A stretch of 64,000 nucleotides of DNA from Closterium sp. Naga37s-1 (taxonomy: Eukaryota; Streptophyta; Zygnematophyceae; Desmidiales; Closteriaceae), in NCBI GenBank assembly GCA_947471745.1, contig CANJKZ010000971.1, positions 1,732,001 through 1,796,000 on the forward strand, written 5' to 3'. Every line of letters starts with the position of its first letter. Positions within the stretch are counted from its first letter, which is position 1. Positions 22,180 through 31,612 of the stretch are shown piece after piece. Below the pieces are notes generated by a model, which had not been told where the DNA came from, did no database searches, and was given only the letters and a program-made list of their open reading frames with translations. Both the position numbers and the translations under genes were made by a program.

Positions 22180-23007
22180 GGCTATCCAGCACGGGAAGCT
22201 TCGCACACTCGGCAAATGGGATTGCCTATTTTGCCGTGAATTCGGCACCTTTCCCTTCCCGCAGCGCCTGGGCAAGCCTCATCCTGAGACCAATCGCGAT
22301 CACAGGTGTCCTGACCTTATTGACTTGTGACTTGCGCCTCGAACCTGTCTGACCTGGCACGGTCTGGTCTGTCATTGGGCACACGGAGTTGACAGCCTGG
22401 AGCAGCTTCTTCGCCAACAGTCTTGACGAACAACGTCACTGGCAAAAGAAAATTCGAGTAACAGTCACGACCCTCGTTAAAGTTTCGTGTTGCAGGTGAT
22501 GAAGCATCACCAATCCGAACACCCAAGGGAACACTTATCAGAGGCCCTTGAGAATACCGCAGATCTGAACCAGCCAGTAGTGGAACGGATGACCCAGTGA
22601 ATTCAGGCTTGATCACCACTAGCTACTGTATCTACTCAACTGGTCAGTCGAGCTGGGAGTAATGCAAGTGTTTTGCTTTCTGAGACGGAGGACCTGGAGA
22701 GTCTTGCTGTTGAATGGCTGCTGGTGAGCTGGTAAATATCGGCCAGACTGAAGCAGATTTCCTAAGGACTGACCAATAGTAAGCCAAGCAGGAACCAAAA
22801 GGCCCGAGCAGCCCTGGTCAAATTCAAGAATCTTGTAGCAGGAACAATTCATTCTCAATCCAAGCTAATTCATACGAGACTCTCGAAACGGACGCTTGCC
22901 AACGTTAGGTTCAACCATTCACCCGCAATCTTACGTATTGTTTCTGGTAACTTTCAGGATCTGCCTTGATTCGAATTCTTCGTAAACCTTCTCTATCGAC
23001 ACCCGAG
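22180..23007. other. Upstream region of the dehydrogenase gene
   Basis: No coding sequence recognised. It should hold the promoter and 5' untranslated region of the plus-strand gene starting at 23008. An in-frame ATG upstream at 22966 is possible, but the 23008 ATG gives a better transit-peptide start. Confidence 0.45.
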
Positions 23008-26000
23008 ATGGAGACCGGAACTGCGCGTGCTGCTGTGATTCTTCCCGCAAATGCGTTACCAGGAGCGTTGAATCAACAATCCCGTGTTTCAGTCTCAAAA
23101 CCGGCGACTTCCTTCCAGAAGAGCAGCTTGCAACTACTATCAAGCTCATCGAATCAAGTCTGCTCAGAATCTAAGCTCCTGAATGTGTCGCCAATCAACA
23201 AAAGCCGGACGAGCAGGAGAACCGGTCGCGTCAGTGTCAGCGCAAATGCCGGCCGCCATGGGCCGGTTGGCGCGGGAGACCGCCAGCATAAACAGCAACA
23301 CGACTCCTCCTCGTCGTCCTCCTCGTTCTCCTCCTCGCCTGAGCAACGGATATCTCACGCGGTGAGCGCAGGCGCGACGAACCGGCCGGACTCCGCGTCG
23401 ATCGCGCAGGACAAGGAGAAAGCTTCAGCGAACATTTCGGTCGGCGCGCTGATGAACGAAGCGGAGGCCACGGAGGTCGAGAACGCGTGGGAGGCGCTCA
23501 TGCGGTGGGGCAAGTTCTGGCGAGGGAAGGAAACCAATGCCGCTGACGAGAAGACCACCAAGGTAAGATACAGTCACGAATCTAACCTCCAATGTGTAAA
23601 GAGTGTTTTGAGGCGCCTCAAAAGGCCGCGGCGAACATTTCGCTCGGCACCTGATGAACGCGTGGGAGGCGCTCATGCGGTTGGGCAAGTTCTGGCGCGT
23701 GAAGGAAACCAGTAACGCCGACGAGGAAACCACCAAGGTGAGAGTTCGTCGTCGTTTTACAATGTAACCAATACAGCCATGTCTCCTATGTGTGAAACTT
23801 CTTTTGCAAAAGACAGGTCTCGAAGGTCCTCCTCCGACTTTTGAATTCACGAAAATGTTGCGCTCTAAGACGGAGTGAGACGTTGAAGTTTGCTTGTGAT
23901 TTCACTGGTACTGGTTTCTACGATTTATTTCGAAAATGCGGAAAATACGGAACGTTCGATCCGTGAAGTTTGCTGGGGAGTAAGAAATCTACTAAGCTGT
24001 GAACGGCCTGAAGAAGAAACAAAGTGTGAAATTGTTTTGAAAGAGACAGAAGAGGTGTGTAGGGCATTAGCACATTACGGGGCATTCAGAAGAAAGTTCA
24101 TTGTTGTGGCTCCCTCAGAATATGCCACGTCAGATCAGCGCCATCTATATGCTGTGTGGAAAAAGTCACACCTGGTTTAAAGTGTGTGAGACAGAGTGTG
24201 AAACACTTACAGTGATTCTTTAACAGCTTACCGCTTACTTGCCCGCGCCCACAATACGGTCTTTGAGCCTTTGACTCCTTTTTGTAAGTTCCGAACTTCT
24301 GCTGCTTCCTCTCCCTCGTTCTGCTTCTCCACATCCCCTTTCCCCCAGTTTCCACCCCAACCCCACCCTCTCTTCCGCCTCCGTTTCCCCCGATTCCACT
24401 TCGTTTCGTCTCCGCGCGTGCTTTCTCCGCCAGGTCGTTATCTTCGGCGGGGGGGCGTTCGGGACGGCGCTGGCGCACATGCTGGCGCGGAACAACGCGG
24501 AGCTGGACGTGGTGATTCTACACCGCTTCGAGGAGGACTGCAAGAACATTAACGAGCTGCACTGTAACAGGTACAAACGAACGCGCATTCCAACCAGCAT
24601 TACCCGCTCGCTCGCTCGACGAGATCCATCTCACCGTCCTCGCGTTCCTCGTCCTCTAAGTATGGTCTGCTCTGCGGGCGGCGTGTGCGATGCCTGCCTG
24701 CCTGCTGCGGCTTGCGAACTGACTGATTCGTTATTGAGTTGTGAAATTCGAGACGTCTCTACTCAATCCACGCCACGATGCGTGCCTGCTACGGAGTCAC
24801 TCGCTGGCTCTCTCATTCATTGTCTGCTCGCCTTCGCCTGGCTGGCTTGCCCGTCCGCTCACTGCCTGAGCATCTCTCATTCTCTCTCTTCCTCCATCCC
24901 TCCAACCCTCACTTTTTACCGCCCCCCAGCGCGTGCCATCCGGGCATCATTCTCCCCAACAACGTGCGCGCCACCACGGACCCCAGGGTTGCCCTCTCAC
25001 ATTCTCCCGCTCCCTCCCCCTCCCCCTCCCCGTCCCCTTCCCTCTCACCTCCCTCTCCCCCTTCACCCAGCGCGTGCCATCCGGGCATCATCCTCCCCAA
25101 CAACGTGCGCGCCACCACGGACCCCAGGGTTGCCCTCTCACATTCTCCCGCTCCCTCCCCCTCCCCCTCCCCGTCCCCTTCCCTCTCACCTCCCTCTCCC
25201 CCTTCACCCAGCGCGTGCCATCCGGGCATCATCCTCCCCGACAACGTGCGCGCCACCACGGACCCCAGGGAGGCCATCTCGGGCGCGCAGTACGCCCTTC
25301 ACGCCATCCCCGTGCAGGTGAGAGGGGCTTGTGAGGATTATGAGGGGAGGAAGGGAGACAGGGGAGTGGGGGGGAGGTAGCGGGACGGTGGGGGTTGTGT
25401 TGAGGCCATCTCGGGCGCGCACTACGCCATCCACGCCATCCCCGTGCAGGTGAGAGGGGGGGTATGAGGGGAAAGGGAAATGATGAATGGCAGGGAAGGT
25501 GTTGAGCGGTGGGTGCTGTAACGTCTTGGCAGCTCTAGGGGTCGAGAAGTTGTGGAAGGGGTCGAAGTGCTCGATGTGAGCCCAACCCCTCGGCGCAACG
25601 TACCATTCACTGCACTCAAGCCAGCCAAGCACAATCAAAATGCGTCCTTCAGATGTGACGCTTATGGGACTCTGATCTGAACCCAATACTCAGTCAGTCG
25701 ATCCGTACGGGGCTGGAGCTGGGCACGATTGTGATGATGACGTAGCGCATTTCCGACAGAGTTCCACTTGCAACCCTCACGCCCCCCCTCCCACTCCCAC
25801 CCGTCCTCCCCTACCCTCTCTCTCTCTCTTTCTCTCCCCGTGCTTGCAGCCCAGCGCGGCCTTTCTGCGGTCCATAGCGGAGTACGTGCCGCCGACATTA
25901 CCCATCCTGTGTGTGAGCAAGGGGCTGGAGCTGGGCACCATGGATATGATGACTCACGACGCACTCTAAACAGAATCAGCGAGCAACCTCTCACCCAAGC

Positions 26001-29000
26001 CTCCCTCTCCCCTCTCTCCCTCTCCCAACCCTCCACCCGTCCTCCCATTCCCACAGCCAAGTGCGGCCTTCCTGCAGTCGATAGCGGCGTACGTCCCCCC
26101 CACGCTGCCCATCCTGTGCGTGAGCAAGGGGTTGGAGCTGGGCACCATGGAGATGATGACAGAGGTCATTCCTCGTGGCCTCGGCAACCCCCGCCAGCCC
26201 GTCGTGATCCTCTCGGGACCCACCTTCGCGGTGGAAATTATTCGCGAGCTGCCCACCGGTGAGTGCAGATGAGTGGGGTGGGGAGGAAGGTACGCTCCCA
26301 GGAGGCTGGGCAACTCCCGCCAGCCAGTGGTGATCCTCTCGGGCCCCACCTTCGCCGTGGAGATCATTCGCGACCTGCCCACTGGTGAGTGCTGTTGGGG
26401 CGTGTGAAGAATCAGGGCGTGAGTCAATCCGTCAGTTATGCATCAGTCAATCCGCCCGTCAGTTGCTCAGTCAGTTACTGAATCAAGTGTTTGCACAAGG
26501 GGCTGGAGCTTGCAACCCATTTCCTCCCCACTTCCCTCCCCATCTCCCTGGCGTTGCCCCTCCCATCCCATGCAGCCCTGGTGGCGGCCAGTAAGGACCT
26601 GGCTCTGGCCAAGAGGGCGCAGCAACTGCTGGCGTGCCTCTAGGCGCCTCAACCCCATTCCCCCCCTCTTCCCTCCCCCCTCCCTCTTATCTCCCATCAG
26701 CCCTGGTGGCGGCCAGCAAGGACCTAGCTTTAGCCAAGAGGGCGCAGCAGCTGCTGGCGAGTTCAGCTTGTAACGCTCTTCCTGTCCCCACCCCATTTTC
26801 CCCTCCTCTTCCTTCGCCCTCTTCAGCACTGGTGGCGGCCAGCAAGGACCTGGCGCTGGCTAAGAGGGCACAGAAGCTGCTGGCATCGAAAACCCTGCGA
26901 GTCAACACCACCACGTACGTGCGCATGCGAATCCATCCACTGTGTTCGTGTGTTCGTGAATGTTCTCTACTGTGCATGCGTGTCCATTAATATTCCTCAT
27001 GTGTGCATGCGTACCCACGTATTCATGTGTGTTAGTTATGTGCATACGCTGCAGTGCGCATCACACCTAGGGTTGACACGATCTCAACCTCGCAAGTCCC
27101 TCTGTTCTATCCCCATCCCTATCCCTATCCCTGTCCCCTTATCCCCACCAATCCTCCCTACCTCCCCCACCACGCTCAGTGACGTGGTGGGGGTGGAGAT
27201 GGTGGGGACGCTCAAAAACACCACCTTTCGCTTGACTTACACTCACAATCCACCTGTTTTCCTGTCCCTCTCTCATCCCTATCCCCTGTCCGTGTCTCTC
27301 TTTCTACAACACCCAGTGACGTGGTGGGGGTGGAGATGGCGGGCGCGCTCAAGAACGTGCTGGCGATAGCAGCAGGGATAGTGGAGGGCATGCAGATGGG
27401 CAACAACTGCATGGCTGCTGTGGTGGCCCAGGGATGCTCTGAGATCCGATGGCTTGCAGAGAAGGTGCGTGAGCGCGAAGGTTGGATAGATGCATGGAGG
27501 GTTGGGGGTGTGTGGAGGCTTAGTGGATGCATTGTGATATGGATGGGATAGTGGAGGGCATGCAGATGGGCAGCAACTGCATGGCTGCTGTGGTGGCCCA
27601 GGGGTGCTCTGAAATCCGATGGCTTGTAGAGAAGGTGAGACGGCAGGATGTGTGTGCGAGTGGAGGGATGGATGGACGGGTGGAGGGCATGCAGATGGGG
27701 AACAATTGCATGGCTGCTCTGGTCGCTCAGGGCTGTTCCAAGATCGGATGGCTTGCTTTGTGAGCCTGTCTTTTGCCGCTCCCCCCAAATACAAACCCCC
27801 ACCACTACACCAACACCACAGATGGGTGCCAAACCCATCACGCTGACAGGCCTGAGCGGCACGGGGGACATCTTGCTGCGTTTCGAATCCAACAAAATTC
27901 AACGGTCTCGCAACCGCACGGTGGGCGTGCGCCTGGGGTCGGGCGAGAAGCTCGAAGACATCCTCTCCTCCATGACCCAGGTCGCTGAGAGGCCTTTTGG
28001 AGAGGGCATTCCCCAGTGCCACAGGCGTTGCCTCGGGCCTCTTCCTCTCTTCATCCCTTCACGCCTCCCCTCCACCCACTCCCCTACCAATGACACCACA
28101 GATGGGTGCCAAGCCCACCACGCTAGCCGGATTAAGTGGCACGGGGGACATCATGCTGACGTGCTTTGTGTCCCTCTCTCGCAACCGCACGGTGGGTGTG
28201 CGCCTGGGGTCGGGCGAGAAGCTCGAAGACATCCTCTCCTCCATGACCCAGGTCGCCGAGGGCGTCGCCACGTCCGGCGCCGTGATCTCGCTCGCCCGCA
28301 AGTACCGCGTTCAGATGCCCGTGCTGACTGCTGTGGCGAGGATCCTGGAGGGCAAGCTGGAGCCCAAGGAGGCTGTCATGGAGCTCATGAGTCTTCCCCA
28401 GGTGAGACATTTGGGGTGAACGATTGGTGGATGATTGCGGGGTGATCGCTGTCATCTCGCTCGCCTGCAAGTACCGCGCGCAGATGCCCGTTCTGACGGC
28501 TGTGGCGCGGATCCTGGAGGGCAAGCTGGAGCCGAAAGAAGCAGTCATGGAGCTCATGAGCCTGCCGCAGGTGAGACATATGGGCGGCTGATGGGCTGGT
28601 TGTACTAATGCTGAATGATCGCTGGATGATTGATCGTCACTGGGCTTGCGCTCGCCCACAAGTACCGAGTTCAGACGCCCGTGCTCACGGCTGTTGCGAG
28701 GATTCTGGAGGGCAACCTGGAGTGCAGCGAGGCTGTCATGGAGCTCATGAGCCTGCCGCAGGTGAGGGTGTGCTTGTTGTTTGCTGGTTGTTCAGTGTTC
28801 ACTGGTTTTGTTGAGTTCACTTTGTCGACTGTGGCACCAAAACGCCAAGAATGGATCCTGAATGGCAAGCTGGAGTGCAGCGGGGCTGTCGTGGAGCTCA
28901 TGAGCCTGCCGCAGGTAGGATGTGCTGTGTTGGCTGAATGATTGCTGTTTAATCTCTCTCTCGGCTGATTGGAGATGGACTGTGTCGGAATTCATGAGTT

Positions 29001-29291
29001 TTGGTTGGTCTGAAAACAAGACCATGAGTGGAGGCTGGAGGGCAAACAGGAGGTCAAGGAGGCTGTCGTGAAGCTCACTTGTCTGCTGCATGTGAGGCTG
29101 GTGTGATTGCTGGATGATTGATGATCACACTTATGCTTCTTATGGGCTCTAGCTTAACATTTGTGATGTTAACTCCCCACCTGTGAGCCCGGTGTGGTTG
29201 AGCTGATATGTATCTCGCATGAGATGTTGCTGATATGCCACCAACTCTTTGATTTACTTGGTTTCAATCGTTGCAGGTCGAGGAGAAGTAG
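23008..29291 (+). CDS. NAD-dependent glycerol-3-phosphate dehydrogenase, plastid type (SFD1/GLY1-like)
   Basis: Eight exons in phase: 23008-23562, 24434-24570, 25212-25317, 26057-26258, 26827-26914, 27317-27464, 28102-28401 and 29277-29291, giving 516 residues. Exon 1 (185 residues) is a Ser/Ala/Arg-rich transit-like leader ending in WEALMRWGKFWRGKE. The catalytic part follows: nucleotide-binding GGGAFGTALA near residue 190, ATTD, HAIPVQ, SKGLE (Lys about 290), SGPTFAVE, GALKNVLAIAAG, LSGTGDIMLTCF and SRNRTVG (Arg/Asn about 439-440). These keep the catalytic Lys and Arg-Asn positions of the family. It reduces dihydroxyacetone phosphate to sn-glycerol 3-phosphate for plastid glycerolipids; the Arabidopsis homologue is SFD1/GLY1. 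Between exons lie many partial exon copies that this model skips. An AATAAA at 29330 fits as polyadenylation signal. The short last exon VEEK matches the family C-terminus. Confidence 0.88.
23631..23737 (+). repeat. Donor-side copy of dehydrogenase exon 1
   Basis: This repeats the 3' end of exon 1 (NAWEALMRLGKFWRVKE) and is followed by GTGAGA. A deletion relative to exon 1 puts a TGA in frame near its start, so it cannot encode the same segment. Confidence 0.85.
24930..25211 (+). repeat. Two acceptor-side copies of dehydrogenase exon 3, exact 141-bp period
   Basis: Copies starting at 24930 and 25071 precede the true exon 3 at 25212, each after a CAG acceptor. They encode ACHPGIILPNNVRATTDPR, then run into the CT-rich intron. 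The spacing is 141 bp both times and differences are single bases, so the duplications look recent. Because 141 is a multiple of three and the unit has no stop, use of an upstream acceptor would add 47 or 94 residues in frame. Confidence 0.9.
25402..25449 (+). repeat. Donor-side copy of dehydrogenase exon 3
   Basis: This repeats the 3' end of exon 3 (EAISGAHYAIHAIPVQ) followed by GTGAGA. It lacks the 5' part and its own acceptor. Confidence 0.88.
25850..25953 (+). repeat. Acceptor-side copy of dehydrogenase exon 4
   Basis: After a pyrimidine-rich CAG acceptor this copy encodes PSAAFLRSIAEYVPPTLPIL and SKGLELGTMDMMT, then leaves homology and reaches a TAA. The true exon starts 207 bp downstream. 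Confidence 0.9.
26302..26384 (+). repeat. Donor-side copy of dehydrogenase exon 4
   Basis: This repeats LGNSRQPVVILSGPTFAVEI and IRDLPT with the same phase-1 donor (GTGAGTG). Only the 3' part of the exon is present. Confidence 0.9.
26576..26768 (+). repeat. Two acceptor-side copies of dehydrogenase exon 5
   Basis: Copies begin at 26576 and 26701, each after a CAG acceptor, and encode LVAASKDLALAKRAQQLLA. The first meets a TAG soon after. The second is 126 bp from the true exon start at 26827 and open throughout, so it could add 42 residues in frame. Confidence 0.9.
27180..27219 (+). repeat. Acceptor-side copy of dehydrogenase exon 6
   Basis: It begins after CAG and encodes DVVGVEMVGTLKN before diverging. 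The true exon 6 starts 137 bp downstream. Confidence 0.85.
27545..27760 (+). repeat. Two donor-side copies of dehydrogenase exon 6
   Basis: The copy at about 27545-27634 encodes IVEGMQMGSNCMAAVVAQGC and SEIRWLVEK with a GTGAGA donor. The copy at about 27680-27760 encodes VEGMQMGNNCMAALVAQGCS but has a decayed 3' edge. Neither has an acceptor at its 5' edge. Confidence 0.88.
27822..27990 (+). repeat. Acceptor-side copy of dehydrogenase exon 7
   Basis: After a CAG acceptor it encodes MGAKPITLTGLSGTGDI and, after a divergent stretch, RNRTVGVRLGSGEKLEDILS. It ends at VAE without a donor. The catalytic Arg-Asn pair is present, but the ML(T)CF segment is replaced by LLRFESNKIQ. Confidence 0.9.
28447..29092 (+). 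repeat. Four donor-side copies of dehydrogenase exon 7
   Basis: Copies lie at about 28447-28570, 28641-28761, 28850-28914 and 29032-29092. The first three end in VMELMSLPQ or VVELMSLPQ followed by a GT; the last is decayed. They get shorter and more diverged with distance from the true exon, as expected if duplicated one after another. Confidence 0.9.
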
Positions 29292-31612
29292 TGCATTGCA
29301 CTTTCATAAATACCGTGGAGGACGCATACAATAAATAGGCATATTCGTGTGGTGTGTTTTTGTGACCGTGACAGCGTGCTTAGTATATTTCTTTTACAAG
29401 TAGTATATTGAGGTGCACGCTGCATCTGCGGGGTAGCCATGCTCAAAGATAGGTGTGAAAGGATTACATCCTGAGTGTCCTCGTATATTTGTGTTTGTTA
29501 TGACGAACAGCTTGTTTGCATATGCAAAGGAGTTGCGCCTCAAAAGTACATGTGAACATCATGCAGGATAAAAAGGTACCACTAAACCCTAAAAAAGTCC
29601 GGACGGTGGGCCGTCCGGACGGTCAGAAAGAGAAAAAGTTACACGCCCTAAAACACAAGATCCACTTGTTGTTTAAAAGGCACAATTCCACTGCTGTGCC
29701 AGGGAAACCAGGAAAAGAATCGGCGGTACAAGAAACGGTTTACAGGGTGGCATCTTGTGCATTTCCGAGCCTATACTCCACTTACAGTAACAGTTCACCG
29801 TGTTTTCTGTGCACAGAATAAAGGACAGTTCTCTGTTTCCTAGGAAGGCGCACCTGCAATCACGTTCAAGGATTTCCATCGTGCACTGAAATGATGCGGA
29901 TTTTTCGTGAATCGTGATGGAAATCCCCCTAAAGGGTGAATGGTCGTGTGGGTGGGACGAACGCGGCATTCTCGTTCCCTCCCTGGCATTAGAAATCGCA
30001 CTACAGACCAGAAAATCAGGTACTTCGGTAAAACACTTGCTTGGTGTTGAGCATGGGACTTCAAACTGTTTTTCAGCACAAATAAAGTTTATTGCCTGCC
30101 CAACCCAGTATCTCTCGGTTGACGGCCTTTTTGTGAATGCACCGCATTCACTTCGCTACGGAACAGCTGTGGCCACTGTGTTCCGCCAGAAAGAACTGCA
30201 GAACAGACAAAAGGGAACCAGCAGTCAAAAGTCGTGTGTTCATCAGTCTTGCCCGCACCTTAAAAATACAGTGAATGAGATACAAGTGAGGCTCATAGGG
30301 ACGTAGTTCCTACCTTTGATTGGCGGCCTTCATGTTTGCTGACTCGTGGAATACAGAAAATAATTGACGAATACTGTATGAAAACAGGTGCTTTCGGTCA
30401 GATATTGTTGACAGCCAATAAAGTAAACAAAAGGCACAGTTCACGCGCTGTTTTCCTGAGAGAACTGCTACATCTGGTCCGCGGTGAATTCACCGGCGGT
30501 ATCTTCACCACGTGGTGTACTTCCCCTCGGTCAAGCTAGTTTTGAAAGGTAGTTTCGGATTCAGAGAGGGTAAAATCATGACTATCCTCACTTGACCAGG
30601 AAAGCCGAAACTTGGTTTAATACCAATCCCGCCCTTATCTCTCATCACTAAGTACCAGCCGCTCTAGACAGAAATGAATCCTGGCTGTTTACTGCCCCGC
30701 AGTCTCTGAGTGACCGTCGAATTAGACAGAAACGCATAAAGGGGGGCTGGAAAAAAAAACGTTCACGCGGTGAATTTACCGCGGACCAGGTGTTCGCACC
30801 ACTTGACGCACTGCAAATCGTTCTTCCGTTTGACGTGGATCTCAGATCGTATTACGACCCACAACGACAACGACACGATGCGCAAGTCAGTCAATCGCGC
30901 TTTGGCTAGCACGCAAATTGCCCTCATCTCCCGCATCCCATGAATCATGCTCATTCGCTGCTCTCCTCCGCCACACCCCACCTCACCACATGAACGCAAA
31001 CATCGTCGTTTGGAGGGGCGATTCGCACGAGGAGAAGCTGGGCTGGGTTCCCTTCCGTTCGAGAACGGTGCGTGGGGTTGTCCGTACATGTACATCGCAG
31101 TCAAGAGCTTCTGCGGCACATTTGGATTGGACAGTTCAGTTCGGCCGCTCGAAGCAGAACAGGGAAGAAGGGGAGAAAGCATGAGAGTGAAGGGTGCAGC
31201 AGATGAGCACTGTCGCTCCGAGATGTCAATCGCACTCGTTTGCTAGACTGAAAACAAGCTATTGTAGGGTTTAGTGGGAGCAACACTGAAGCAAAATAAC
31301 CTCAGCTTTTCAGAATGTTGAAGGAAAAGTAGCAGATTGTTTTTCATTCTCCTTCGCCAATTTCGTAGAGCGGTGATTATTATACCTGGATTGACTCACA
31401 CGATTCGTTTCCTAAGAATTTGACCGATATTCGAGACCTAAGTTACTTCTGGAAACCCGGACGGACATAGAATGGTACTGATATATTCTGGTGGACGAAC
31501 CTCCTGATTTGTTTCTAGTACATTTTTTTGTATCTCTCCTGATAGTTCCTCGTAGTCGACGTAGTACCACACTCCAAAACATCGCATTGAAGGTGCTTCC
31601 TCGCGGCTCGAA
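29292..31612. other. Intergenic of 2.3 kb with hairpins and an inverted repeat
   Basis: No convincing coding sequence. A telo-box-like aaaccctaa lies at 29584-29592. It is followed by a perfect hairpin with 10-bp arms gtccggacgg and ccgtccggac around a tggg loop (29597-29620). AATAAA motifs occur near 29330, 29815 and 30080. Confidence 0.5.
30474..30794. repeat. Inverted repeat pair, possible small non-autonomous element
   Basis: The string ctggtccgcggtgaattcac near 30475-30500 reappears in reverse complement near 30768-30794 with one mismatch, about 270 bp apart. It could be a MITE with 22-bp terminal repeats, but I found no clear flanking target-site duplication. Confidence 0.4.

Noticed and set aside
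27822..28401. Exon 7 pair read as mutually exclusive alternative exons
   Set aside because: The upstream copy has no donor at its 3' edge and a disrupted LTCF segment, so it cannot replace the true exon. The edge-duplication explanation fits better.
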